Of a stretch of 64,000 bases of DNA, positions 20,201 to 35,200 are shown piece by piece (position 1 is the first letter of the stretch; the number at the start of each line of letters is the position of its first letter). The notes under the pieces are model-generated. The model made no database searches, was not told the DNA's origin, and saw only the letters and a program-made list of their open reading frames with translations. The stretch comes from Blastobasis lacticolella (taxonomy: Eukaryota > Arthropoda > Insecta > Lepidoptera > Blastobasidae), in contig LR990051.1 in NCBI GenBank assembly GCA_905147135.1, forward strand, positions 16,211,115 to 16,275,114, given 5' to 3'. A program made the position numbers and the translations under genes.

Positions 20201-23200
20201 GCAATAGAAATATGTAGGTAACATATTTTAACCTATTTTCCACCCCAACAGGACGAAGAGATCATCAGCGCAAGCCCTTGCGTCTGTGGCCTCTAAAGCA
20301 TCTTCAGGGCTCCAGACCAAGGTGGGGCTGCTCGGGCAGGCCTCCGCCTTCATATCCTCAGCCTCGAGCAAGACAGCGCACGACGAGCATTCGGGATACG
20401 ACTATGAACCGGTATTTAAATTTTTTAGCTACTTACATTATTCAGAATAGTTACCGAGATCTCACAGACAATACATGAGTGGCGACCGAACGAAATTGAA
20501 AAAATAAAGTGTCGCATTGAACGCAAATCGTTCTCTTAGTAAACGAACACTTAAGATAACGCGTGGTAACGCTGCTTTTTTCAATCCCCAGATAAAATTA
20601 ATGTTCTCGATAAAGTAATATACTACCAAATTAAAACAAACTTCAATTCTTCACTTTGTATGTAGTAACGATACGATTTCATTTTAGTATGTTTGTATTA
20701 TTATGTATAATTTATCAGGCAGATATGTTTTATCCGATGATTGAAAAATCGGCCCACAAATCATCATCACAGCTCGTAACTTACAGCCCCCTGCAGGACT
20801 AAGGGCTTCTCCCACGAAAGAGGAGGTTATTGCCATAATCTCCACGCTTAGCAGGCAGGTTGGAGATCGCAGTGTTGTAAATATAACAATAGAAAACGCT
20901 GCTGCCCATTTTCCAGCTACGGAGGCTCTAGAGCTTTTGCCTCGAAAATATTAGTCGCCTTGTACGACACCCACGAGTGTAATGGGCTGCTGCTATTCTA
21001 CTCTGCCGGACACTTGCACTTTGCGTCCGTCAAATTGAATGAAATTCACCAATTATAGAGCCTATTGAGCGCAGTGCGTTTAGCAGACGACCACTATGAG
21101 AAATATTCGTGGACAAATAAATATTCGTGGACAAATTCACACAGCGCCATCTAGCCCCAAACTAAGCAAAGCTTGTACTATGGGTGCTAGATAACTGATA
21201 TACTACTTAAATACTTTTTAAATACATACTTATTATACATAGAACGCATGGTACAAGTATTGTTCGAGAAATCGGCTGTAAAATCACCACACACGTGGAC
21301 GCTAAGAATACCGTCTAGAGCATGTGATCTTTCACATACATTCCACAATGTCGCACAACCGTTTGTTGTCTATCTAAGTAGTAAATTTTACTGGCAGGCA
21401 CAATCATCTGTAATTATATGCGCAATCACACAGGCCGATTATGACCCGTCATGATTTCGCGCTAGGTGGCTGTAGCTAGCCTCTAAGTACTCGCTAACTA
21501 GGCATAAAAGGGACCGCCTTGGCCCAGTAATTTGAACAATACAATAGCCATCTCTGGAACTGATGGTGTCACCTACGACCCACGACCTGGGAGCATAATT
21601 AGCTACATTATTAAACATAATAGGTGCGCAATAAAACTCAAGGAACCAGATTTGGCACCAATTTAGGCACTAACGGTGTGATTCTGCATTGAACGTGCAT
21701 TGTGCAATGCTGAGCTCTGCCTTGATTGATCGTTAAGCTATTGCGAAGGGAACTTGTGAATTTTATTACCTAATCATTATTAATCATTTATAATAATGAT
21801 AATTTATGTAACTATAAACTTCGCCTCTTGTATTTATGCTCTTAAATATCATGCTATTTTTTAGAAGTGGGTCTTTATTCTGCTGGCGATAGGTTTAAAA
21901 GAAGGTATATTTAGTATGTATGTATGTTTCATTTCCCGCTTTACGAGTACGGGAGGTAACCAAATAAAGGTATTTTTAAAATATTTAATTTTACAACGAT
22001 ATTGGAGACATTGGGCAGTTGGGGTGCAGAGGTAAAAAGTTTGGTACGCGATTTAGGAAGCCGAATTAAGGATAGCAGCGGTGACTTCCGCGCTGGTTGG
22101 TTCCTAGCGTAGAAGATACATTATAAAAAAGCTAAAATTATAAATATCATAAGTTTTTACAATACATATTTAAAAAATTATTATATAAAAAGAGTACCCC
22201 CGTTGGGCAGGGCCCAAGCTACTGCTTTTTAGGGCTGCAAAGACAGAAACCTCTTGACCATACGCGCCGTCTCCAGGACTACCGCCTTCTGTGTCTGGCC
22301 CTTGACCCAACCATCTAGCGAGAGACTTTTAAGGTGTTGGCCGAGGCTCTTCGCAATGAGAAACGATATACTCAAACGACTATCGGAACAATGATCGATC
22401 AACATCCCATATTATATTATACATTTTAATGTTTACGTGATAGTAATCACATGCGCAACTATTATAATGCGTATTGCATTCCTTGTAGCGATAACACTCC
22501 TGCGTAACGTAAACATAATAAATATTAATAATCACCTTGACGTCAATGTCCCGGATGTGCTCTCGCGCACGAAGTCCTAGAGTCCGCCTTGCCCATGATC
22601 CAGGATAATGTTTGCATATTAAGTAATTACAGTGGAGCGACTGCTATATAACCTCCGCGACCCTGCTACTAGGGGAACCTGACCAGATTGGATCATGGTT
22701 ACACATTCAGTCACCTGAATGTGCAGGTTTCATCACGATGTTTTCCCACACCGTAAGAGCATCGGTTAGCATTCAACTAATGTACATAACTCAGAAAAGA
22801 GTCATTGGTGCATGGCCGCAGTGGGATTCGAACCCGGTACCTCACGCTTCTCTATTCTTACTTAAACATTTATAAATTACCTAATCCTATGGATCCTAGA
22901 CGCAATGTAAAAGTCGTCGGTCGAAACTAGTTATGGAACCTCGGTTTCGTACGCGGCCGAAGGGGTGGATGCTAAACATGTATGCCGCTCTCCATCATTA
23001 GGTACATCATTTTTTTTATACCACTAAGGTGGCAAACAAGCTTACGCCTGGCCTGATTGCAAGCAGTCACCGCAGCCTATGGACGTTTGCAATATCAGGG
23101 AAATCACTCACGCGTGGCCGACCACGTAAAAACTTTTTCACCCCTTTCTTGAAGAACTCCATGTTGTTCCACTCCCTGGAGAGCCAGGGAGCCTCTCCAG

Positions 23201-26200
23201 GTAGTTCATTTCATAACCTTAGTGTGCGTGGGAGAAAGTTCCTTTGGAACCATACAGTTCGCGATCAATTTGGCTCCAAGGTGTGAGGATGATCTGAGTA
23301 CCTACCTATCTTGTCATTCAACCTATTCTACCCTACAGGTAGAAGAAATTAAAACTATTTTTTTTGTTGTATAAAGAAATACTTCATGCTGACGAATATC
23401 TTTGTTACAGCACAGCGAAAAGGTTGACTTCTGGGGTTTGAAGAAGTCCATACTATACACTCTGTTCCAAGCAGTGAAAGCCATCACTGGGGGAGTGACA
23501 ATCCTGAAAGGACAGTTGATTAAGGGCGGCGGACACCTTGCAGCTACTCTTGGCAAGGTAATGAGTAAAGTTAGTATACAATGCACAGTCCTCATAAAAT
23601 CTCACCAAAACTAACAACTTTTTTTCTTGTCTTTTTATCTCTAAAATTGCTTACGTATTTCTGTAATTTTTAACCTACTTATTCTCTTGTATAATATGGT
23701 GTCCTTAGCCTCTTGATAGATACTAATAGTCGGGTATTTAAAACAAAACAGCCAAGTAAGATACTAATCGAACCAGTATTTACCGATTTTAAATGTGATA
23801 TGCACTGCACTGCACTGCACTTTGGATTTCAGCCTGTGAGTTGTTACAAAAAGACGGTTGTTTTCTTCTTCTTCTTTTTATGTTATATCTTCCGCTAAAC
23901 TGTAGCGATTTTGTTTTTGACTGAAACCTTGGAATAATTTTCTCTCCTAAGGTGATATCCGTCAAAGGCGACGCCGTGAGTAATCTGGGGAAGAAGATTG
24001 TAAATTCGGCAGCTCTCAGTCACAAGAAGCCACATTGTAAGTATTTGTCTCTAATTATCTTTTTTACTCCACTTTCACACAGTTACCCCCTACCCATCAT
24101 GCGACCAAATGTAAGAAGTTCTTACAGACTATCTAAATGCATCATCATCATCTGAGCGGTCAGTCCGCTTTCCGACTCATCTCACCTACCTAAATGTAGT
24201 CGTAGATGGTATGGGCTATTTTTTTAATAACTATGTAAAAAAATACGATGCTTGCCTCTCGCCACTCGTGGTATGCCTTCTAATAGCTTTGACGAAACGA
24301 GGTCTTCCGCTAGGGACTTTGAGACTGCTTGTCAGAACAGTCTCGGGAGCAGATTAGCACCCTGTAACGATTAAAAACGTTTTTTTTATTTAATAAAATA
24401 TATATATTTTTGTTTTGTGTTGGTGGTTGTCATCATAGTTAATTTTTTTGCATTTTGTGGTATTTTATAATTGCGTTAACAGTTTTCACGAAAATACCTT
24501 TTTATCATTTTATATTGTGGTTTTTTGTTATATTGTTTCGATACCAATTGGTATGGGGCATACCAATTTTTGTAGGTAGGTACCTACTTTTTACATAGTA
24601 AATAACGGTTGCGTTAATCACGCAAGTACTTAGTACTTGTAATCAATGTTATGAACACTTTTATCTCTTGCTTCCAAGAATTATATTTCACAGTCTAATG
24701 AGTCCAAAAAGATGGCTTATCTGTTTAATGCATGAGTTGAAGTCGTAAATGTTAATAATAATACAGGATTGAGATTGTTAAATCTAGTAGGTACTTAACG
24801 AACGCCAAAGTTATGGTTTAATCGCATCATCAATTCGGTAACAATTATATAGACAAAATCGTAACATCTTCCTGTTACAACATACCAAATTCACTCGTGC
24901 GCAAATCCTTACAACACTAGGTATTAAAAAGTATGCCCTAGTTTCTATTCAAACAAACATCCTCATATCCTGTTCACGGAACATCCAAATTGTAAGTATG
25001 AGTATTAAGGTTGCGCCACATTAGAGTGATGTGACGTACGTGATGCATGGGACGTCAGCTCTCATGCGACCGAATTCCACAGCGTGTGCGTCTGAGCGCG
25101 TGTGGCGTATAATTACGCGATATGACGCGTCACGCATCATTCGGCCCACAGATATACACACAGACAGGCCCGTCTGGCATAACGTGACGTAAGTCCAGTG
25201 TGGTTCTAATGTAACGACGTTTAACATCACATCACATCACTCTAGTATGGCCGCACCTTTATACGTAGCGTCATAATTACAAAGAATATTTACGATTGTC
25301 TCTCAAACTGCATCCATTCATGTATCTACTTTCACATCTCCATTATTTTGCATGAAAGTGAATCGCCTTCCCACAGTATTAATACGCGCGTGCTCGAGCG
25401 AGTTAGAAATTAGCCGTTCGATCAATGAGCAGGCGGTAATGACAGTTTTCGCACCAAGTGACGAGGCCATGTTATAGAGAATCAGTAGCTTATCTACTAA
25501 TAAGCTTTGATTACGTAGTTTTTTAAACAACACACCTTAAATAGCACATGAACTAAACATACTTTAATAGCAACACGCCCATAGAAAATGTATGCGGCTT
25601 ATTCCAGCGATGACAGTGTACGATCCCGGTTTGTCATACGAAGGATACCTATTTAGATCACCCAGTGCATACGTAATGTTTGTTTTAAACAACGTACATT
25701 CAATATAATAATATGTACGTTGTCCCTATGATATCCCATTGACCTCATGATATCCTGATATCCCCATAATGTCATATGATATTCAAAATTCAATTCAAAA
25801 TTCAAAATTCAAAATTTCTTTATTGATTAGGACATTAAATATCTCTTTCAATCGTCAAAAAGGAGGGGGGTAGGAAAGTAGGAAGGAAACACACAGTGAC
25901 ACGCTGACCGCCCTATGGCCGTAGATAACGTATCCCTCGCCAACCACGACCGAACCGTGCTCGACAATGCCAGGCAGAGCCGGAACGCTATATTATATTA
26001 TATTATATAGGTTGATCACATGATGTACCTTTGTCCCCATGACTTCCCGTTTGTTCTATGCTATTCGTTGATATACATTAGTATTAGTATTCTGCGCCGG
26101 AATATAGGTTCAATGTACATCACCCATTTCAGCGACAGCAGTATACGGTCCCCCGCCATCCCACGTGGAGTATCCGCCAAGTGCGTACGGCGCGCCAACT

Positions 26201-29200
26201 GCGCCTGCGCACTTCGCACACTCTGCGCCCTCAGCGCCTTCCGGCTACGCGGCGCACAAGTATCCTTCGCATTTGGACGGTGAGTTGGTCGACAAGTTGA
26301 TTTCAATATGTACACATGATTAGTAGATAGCTGACCCAATGTGTGTGACTGCGATGCGACATGCGATTCGCTCGCGAGATGCATTCGCGCATTCGTCAAA
26401 TCTAGACGCACCGAAGAGGGGTCAGATAACTTTTTACTGTAACGCGGTGAACCCTGTGTGACCGTGTAGACCTTATCATCATCTATCGTTAAGAGCCTGG
26501 TATCGCGGTCCAAAAGGAGTGACCTTTGTTTGCAGATTAGGTTGACCAAAGACGGAAAATCGCTGTTGTGGAAAAAAGTCTTCCAATCTTTATAGGAGTA
26601 TTTACAATATTCTGTGACATCAACTTTAGTAAAAAATATTACATTAGAAATTTTATTCATCAATTCAGATATATCTGTCTCAATGAGGTCCTATGTTATT
26701 AAACTTTTCTCTATCTTACAGCTACTTGTTAATAACATTAGATATAAGGGGAGATATTACTAAAAATCTCAAATTCATCGTATCTTACGACAGATAAGAA
26801 ATAATTTTCAGCAAATCCCACTCACTGTAGTATTAGGAATAAGCTATATAATGAATAAAATATGTTAAGTAATTGAATGTATGCAATTACTTCACATTAT
26901 TATTGGCTAATAACCTAATTTACAACCCACCTCATAACTAATTGAGGAAACGGCATTATGTTGCTTGGTCATTTAATTCAGTTCGAACGAACCACAAATT
27001 CTGAGACATCTCTTCTATTACAACTTACCACATTGAAGTTACGCAATCATCTATCGGAGGTAACTAACTGGAAAGACAGATCAGATAACGGTAATCTTTA
27101 AGCTGCCACCATTGCGTAACATACGTCGTTACACATTACCGCAGACCGTATCATTCAACGGCTAAGGAGGTATTTGGACAAACGAAATTGTTTGAAAATG
27201 TTTATGGACAATTGGAGCGAGACCAAATTGGTTGACCCGGCACTTGGTAATCGATAAAATTCTAGGTTGTTATCCATTTACTTGGAACAATATATGAAGT
27301 TAATGAAACAGTAATCTACTAATATGTTTGTGGATGATTTGAAAGTTGTCTAACACTTACATTTTCACAACTATAACTGTTCGGTTAGTAAAAATATTTA
27401 TTAGATTACAGTAAGTTTGAAGTTCTTTTTTTCTTTTTTGAATCGTAAGAAATCGAAAAGCTTCATAAAGAGAATAAAAGAGAGTAATATCACTGCTCAA
27501 ACTATAAATAAAGATTAAGATTAACACATGAAGATTGGTAACAATTCAACATATCAGCGAAAATAAATTTGAGTAGGTGTATTTGCATTTTGATTGCAAA
27601 TGTTTCAAAAGTTGTGAAAGGGATTTGCAGAACCAAAAAATAACGTAATAACACATGCATAGTATATAAAAGTGGAAGTCATCAGATTACGCAAAGTGAA
27701 TTCAGAGCTGGGAACTAGTTCACGAAATCGACAATCTAAAATTTTGATAAACATTTGTAGAAGGTGCATCAACAATCTGGGTCTACATCCGAACTGCTTC
27801 TGTATTGTATAATAGCATAAGATAACCCATACGAACAGACAGCGCTTACATCACTTCTTGTTTAGTCATTTTTGGTTCCGGCGATGAGGTCGCACGATTG
27901 AGAATTCTGACCTTAGTTATGTAAGGAAGTCGGTCATACGAGGCGGGAGATGTGTGAATCTTGTAAATCTACTTATGTAGCACTTGGAACTCGTTTTTAA
28001 GTAGGGGGTGCGTTTCCAATTGTATACCGTATTTATCTTCTTGAAATTGCAATTTAAATTATCACCTATATGATTTCAATTTACAACTAAGGGAAAGTCT
28101 CGGGAGATTGTTTCCCCTTCAAGATAGCTGATTTCTTCGGTATGCTACAGTACAGCAGATGAAGTATTATATCTTCTAATTTACAGAGAAAATAGCAATA
28201 TCAGCAGGCGTAGACGTAGTGATGACTGAGGAACCGCCGCCTCCTGCAGGCTTTTCACAGGATCTGATGTATTATCTCCTCGTAAGCCAGCTTTGGTAAG
28301 GAATCAGGCCTCCTTAAGATGGAGATCTTAAACGCCTTCCAGTAGTATTTGTATTGTCTCTTTTTGTACTTCTGTAGTTGCTGCATTTGGAGTATTTTGT
28401 GTCTTCTTTTTCTTTAGTGTTGTTTTCTTGTATTGTTATGTGCTTTTGTTTTGTTCTGTTTTCTAATTTTTTCTAACATTTTTTATAGCGATTGATAGAA
28501 TAGTTTCTATTTATTTATAATTCTATCCTAGGTATCTTAGTATCTATATTCTTCAGTATTTATTTCGTGCTTGTCTTGAATATTTAATTAAATTTTGCTC
28601 TTTTCATTATTTTCGTTAGTTCTTCGCCAATTACAATAGTTACCCTCATATCGCCACAAACATTTATTTATTGGCCCATACGGCGTTTCTAGCCAACCGC
28701 ATATTTCCGTAACCTTCAAAAGTCACCAAATACCGTGTCACCTGCTTTGCATAAACGGCCACTTTCCCTTTTTAAACGGAAACTGACGTACCATGGCGAC
28801 ATAAATGCATAACACAAGAGTCGAGCAAAGAATTACAAGGAGTCGCCATGTTACCCAACTACTCGAATATAGGTAGGTGCTGCATATTGCGTTTAGCAGG
28901 ATGCAGCAAATTTAGGCTTTTGGGTTTGTAAACCAACATGCGCATTGGTAGCAACAGGGTGTGCGAACCTTGAATGCTAACTTTATAAGGTCGATGTTTT
29001 AGGAATTGTCTAGTTGATTCTGCAGCATTGTTATACCCAACGTGTAAGCTCTGCCTGCCAGGTTAGCGGCGCGATATTGATATGATTGCGCTTTAGTTTC
29101 AAAGTTATTTCTGACCACTTTATATATATATATAGCTAGGGCTCGACACGGTACTAATTCATTTCAGAATACATATCTTAGAGTCAAACCATGTTTGACC

Positions 29201-32200
29201 TTTGGCGTTCATAAAATTGGCAGCACGGCAACAGTGAGTTCTGTTATTGACCAGGCGACTGTACTCCAAGCGCGGATATTATGGCAAAAATATCTTTAAT
29301 AATACTGAGTGTGTAATAGTATTATTTTTAGTTTGGGTTGTTTGATGATGAGGAATTTCTACTAGACATTTGTCGTTGCGATGCCGTTGAATCTGCGATT
29401 GTTTACGACTAATCAAAATCTCACGAACGCACCGCGAATGCGCAGTTGCAGGGCTCGCAAGCCGCTCGCGAGCTGCGCAATACTGTAAGAACAGACCACA
29501 TCACAATCTTTTCACAGAGTTAAGTGCACATTGTGATGAGCAATAATTTCTCTTTCGTCCATGGAGCTTTTTTTCCGTACTAAGTGGCCACGTAACATAA
29601 TAATATTTAGTCTTTCGCGTTACTCGTTTTGGACCTGTGTTGTGAAGTGCGTTTTCTCTATTCAACCTTTGTCCCCACTAGCTTTGTTGATTTACTCCTA
29701 TGAATATACAAGACCTCCGAAGTCAAGAGTTCAAATGATTGGTTAGCTGGAAATTACATAATCTAAAGACGTATGCCAGATGCCTTCACTACAAAAGTCA
29801 GTGAGTTTCATTTCCACTAACAAGATGGACATTATTTTTCTTTGTTGTCTCGGAAACGACTAGCATTGTTTCGCTATACAATAGTTATAGCACCTATGTG
29901 TTTGGCACAAAATATTTTTTAATGAATCGATAGGTAGGTACATAAAATTGTTAATGTGTGGTACTTCAATTAATATACTTAATTTGATCTGAACTAGGAA
30001 AAGCTTGAGATATGGTTGATACCTACGTCGAGTACGACCCCTACTTTGCTTATTTCTATTGGTAAGGCTAAATTAAGAAATCAAATATAGTAAAGTGGGC
30101 AATAGTAGGTCAGTTCAGGAGTAAGAACTCTATAGATAGGTATACTATGAAGAGCGTGTCATGTAGGTAGATTTTGGCAACCGTCCACCAATGTGGGGAA
30201 GACTCAAGTCTAAAAGCGAAGAAGAACATAAGAATCCAATTCCAAATTACAAATATCTAAATGAAAATTAAATATTAAATTTTATCTATCTCATTTCTAT
30301 TACGACACACGTCTTTATAGAACAAATCAATAAACGACTAAGAAAATAAATCGATGCTCAAAATAAATAAACATTTTAACCGACTTAAAAAATTAAGAGA
30401 CTCAATTCGCCTGAATATGTTTTTAAACGATCGAGGAAAACGCACCTAACTAAGCCGATCGCTCGCGTAAACTTGCACCGCTGTTGGCGGTCATATTTGG
30501 CGCATGCGTCCTCGGTGAAAGTGCTGACATAACTCCGGGCGCCGGCCGGGCCGGTTTGCGCGGGCGCAGCGCAGATGGCGCGACACCGCGTACAGGTGCG
30601 CACGTATATGATAACTAGTAGACACGACGCGACTTCGTTCGCGTACACCTGCTTTACTAAGGGTACTACCCTACCCTTTTATTACTTATAAACCTTCATA
30701 TTTAATCACTTTAACTATTGTTGAAAACAGCATTAAAGTCCGTTGCGTAGTTTAAAAGATCTAAGCGTACATAGATACGTTCATAGGGACAGACGGCGGG
30801 AAGCGACTTTGTTTTGTTTTGATACTTGCGTAATCAAAATGGGATGGAACCTTGTCTAAATAAATCTATAAGAGTTTAAAAATCTAGAAGACTTCGACAA
30901 GGTTGCGTCCCTGTAATTTCGATTTAATCCAGGTTCCAATCACATGATGATCATGACCGTATGGAAGGCAGCACCTCAATTTACCAAAGGCCGGTATAAA
31001 ATAATAATAAAAAGCTTGGACAATTTTTCACAGCGCCATCTTGCCCCAAAGTACGCAATGCAGGGTGTTGGACAACCAAAAAACTATTTATAAGTACATA
31101 TTTTTAAATTAAAGTATTAAACTGTCTAAAACTAAATAACACCCAGACCCGTAACAGAAATTAAAATTATTTAATCAATTGTAATACAGTTTTAGCAACA
31201 CTATTATATTGAAGCGCGTAAAAACCAGAGATAGGCCAAAACGAAACAGGGTTAGGTGCTGTCCTGAGTACTATGCAGACAAATGTACGGTCTGTAGTAG
31301 TTGTATTTATTTTTCAAATATTATGTGTAATTGATTGACATTTGACCGCCATCTCATCTGGCAGTAAGAGACGATACGGCCGAAGATGTCCAAGTGGAGG
31401 TTGAGAGGTTAATATTTCTTTTAAATAAAAATTAACTTTTTTTAATTAAAATTAAATTAAATTAAAATTAAAATTAATTAGCGATAATCCTTTGCACAAT
31501 GTATACCCTCATCGATATAAAATAAATTGATACTGTACTGTCGAAATTGCAGATCAAGACCCAAGAGCCTTTCGATAATTTTGCCCTATACAGATTTATG
31601 TTTCCCGACATCTTTTCAATTAAAGCCTCTCTATGTTTTCCATTGGTACCTTTATTATTATTTACGACTTCATTCAAACGGATTAACTATGAATATTATG
31701 TATAAATCCGGATTGGCAAACAAAGGCACAAACGAAGATCCGTGGGTCTGAATTCAAAATAATAATGAAGGATCAAATCAAACCATTTGTTGCATATTCA
31801 TGTTGTTACACAAGATTTTGTTAATGTTATAAATTGTTGCGAAACTTTATAAAATAAATTGAGGATTGTGTAATTAATACGCATACCTACAAAAAAAAAA
31901 CCAGTGACTCAGTCTCATGGAATTCATGAATCATAAAAATTAATACACAATTACAGGCATGAGGCATTTCATTTTAATCAGGTTGCGGTTATAATCTAAA
32001 TGCATGATTCGTAGAAGTTATGGGCGACAGTTACCGCTTACTATCCGAGCTGTCTACTCGTTTGTCACTAAGTAGCATGAAAAAAAATTACTACCTCTAC
32101 CAAATACTCGAAATATTCTAAAAACATCGATCATAAAATAGATAAAGAGAAGAAGATAAGATAAACATTTAACGATCATCTCTAAAAATAATTATCTTGG

Positions 32201-35200
32201 CGTTAATGTCCCGGTTGTGCTCTCGTGCACGATGGCCTGGGGTCCGTCTTGACCATGATCCAGGATTCGACAGGTCAGGTAATTACAGTGGAGCGACTGC
32301 CAACTGATGACCCTGCTACCAGGGGAACCTGACCAGATTGGATCATGGTTACACATCCAGTCGCCTGAATGTGCAGGTTTCATCACGACGTTTTCCCTCA
32401 CCGTAAGAGCATCGGTTAGTATTCAACTAATGTACATAACTCAGAAAACAGTCATTGGTACATGGTCGGAGCGTGATTCGAATCCGGGACATCTGGCTTA
32501 CGAGTTGCATACTCTAACCGCTCAGCCACCGACGCTCCTATTAAACGATAAAATATAATAAATAGGTGTAGCATAGTAAAGTCGTGTGTCGTCATCTTAT
32601 CTAGATGCATCTCAGTCCAAAGCTATATAGGTGCGACCTGCATGGGCATTACCACTTCAACTAAATTCTCAGAGCTAATTTCAGAATGTTACCTAAGACA
32701 TTTAAATTCATACAGTCAGTGTAACTATATAAAATTATTCAACGCAATAAATGAAATTTATCACTGACAGTCCATTCAGGTCTATTGCATAAAAAGGAAG
32801 CCCTGAGTCATTACACAACACAGGATAGAATGGACTCAGTATAGTTGTAACACAGGTACCAAGACTACTTTGGATCTAGTAAAAGGGCGGATCTCAATTA
32901 CAATTACACTGTTTTATTGAATATTCGCGAATAAATCTTTATGTTTCGAGACATAAACATTTTATTTATAAGCGCATGATTATTTATGTTATTTTTATTG
33001 CCCATATAAGTTTAGGGAGTAATTACTATTCTATAAGTTAGGGAGAGTACGTTGTTGGGCGCATGCATTAATCAAAATAAAGTTATATAAAGTGATATTA
33101 CTTATAATCACTCTTACTTCCCCACTTTGTCGTATGCTGGTGTCTAGAAAGAGGTCTCGCGGGGGACCCAAGTAGCTGGATTGATATCGCTGAGTCGGAT
33201 GCGAGATCTAACGGCTTATGACGCCAGGATGCCGAAGTGCGAGCGGAGAGGAAAATAATGAGTAGAAAAGCCATGTAGAAGCTGGGATAGACGCTACGAT
33301 GATTATGATGATAATTGAATCGTAGATAGTCTTGCCTTTTATGGTAAATACCTATTATATTACAATAAATTTTTGACAAATATATTTTAGAAATTGACAA
33401 AAGTATGAAAAATCATATTTAATTAGGACAAGCCTTTTTCGTATTTAGTTTTCTGTTACGTTGTCGATACTATACACAGACAATTTATTTACGAATTTGT
33501 TGGCGTAGATGAATTCATGCCATACTCGAACAAAAGACATCGACGCGCACACTGAATTGATCATTGTTGTAAGTGAATTCTATCCCCAAGCATATCTTAT
33601 TTGGATTTTTATGAATCCACCGCTGTATTGTTTTGTAAATGTGTAGGTTATGTTAGCGAACACACTCTTGTTCTCTAGCATTTTCATTAATTATTTTTGT
33701 CAAATTACGGAATTACGGAACAACAGGAAAAGAGGCCGGTCGAAGAACCGAAAGCTTGACACTGCATCCACAAACTCACGATCAAAGATGCCGAAGATCG
33801 AACGAAGTGGGCATAGAAAAATAGAAAGATGGACCCTAAGTCCGCAAACCGTGATTCCCGCCAGGATGATGATTTCTAATTTTGCACAAAAATAGTGAGA
33901 CACGTATTATTGAGTCATCTAGCTTATCATCGGTGGCATCGGGCCCTCGGGCGCGAGAGTACAACCAGGCTATTAACGCCAAGATGAGTGAGAAACGAAT
34001 TAATATTAGAGTTATGACCACAACATTCCGTCAAGGGGCAAACTGATGCACTTATTTTGAAGAAAGTCCACCACAGTAGAGTCTTGACAACCTCCTAGAG
34101 GCCATGATGTAAGGTCATTTTGCGTAAGTGTGTTTTTACAAAATTGTGTCAAATGTTATGCTTATAATGTCGTTATGCATCGGAAGTGTTTCACAACACA
34201 ATATGTGTTAATTTCAATTTGCATGTTTTTGGCAAAAAGCTTCGATGTTACATCGTAATTGATGTGATTGTAACTGTATTTGCCTTAAATGTTTAATAGT
34301 GTTGAAAGGTAAATTAACATCGTTATGAAAAAAATTATGATGATATAAACTAGCGCTTGGCCAATATTTCGATTAGCTAAACAAGTATGTACGTAACTTT
34401 ACGTATTTTCGCTATAGGGGTAAATAGAGTCCACAATGTTCCGAATTGACAAAATCAGGTGGTAGGACTCTGTCAAGCCTGAGGAGTCCGCCCGGGTGAG
34501 TACCACCGCCTTATCTATTTCTGTCGCTAAGCATTGTCGCTTAAGCTTGCATTGTTGTGTACCGGTTTTAAGGATAAAAGCCATCGCAATTTCATACATT
34601 AGGCATTTCATCTTAACCTTCACAGTGCGGATCGGCTTTCTTGTTGCCTCCAACCTAAATATCATGAATTGTAGATGTTATGGGCGACAGTTACCGCTTA
34701 CCATCAGGTGGACTGTCTGCTTGTTTTTCACTGCGTAGAGTAACCATCACATAACCCCCAATATATATAAAAAATTAAAATGTATTTTTATTGAAGTAGA
34801 TCCGTTTGACCAACGGTAAAGTGGTTAATATATACTGATTGGGACCAAGAATAGAATAATAGTTAAAAATGTACTTTTTGTGATACTACACTATATTACT
34901 TAGTTCCATAAAAGAATCGAACCGAATTGTGTCCAATTACTGTACAAAACAACTAAATAATAACATATCTTAAATCATATCATCAATGTTTTAAAATATT
35001 AAAACACTCCTACCAGTTTAATTATTCCTATTCAGTTACGTCGCATGTAACAAAATTATATTGTTAGTTTCTCTATAGCATATTACGGAACCGAGCGCCA
35101 AATTCCGTGGGATTTTTTTCTCTATTTTACATTTGAATGTTTGTCGGCTTACTGCATAAGTATTGTAAGTAAACATCATGTAATTTAAGACGCGCGTTAT

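Noticed and set aside
26061..26663. A 200-codon minus-strand open frame
   Set aside because: It lies opposite the GC-rich coding exon 26133-26279, whose plus-strand frame has proper splice sites and phases. The minus frame has no family features.
29449..29485. A 33-nt exon GSQAARELRNT between CAG and GTAAGA
   Set aside because: The acceptor lacks a pyrimidine tract and the segment is a CGCGAG-rich near-palindrome. The phase does not help to link other exons.
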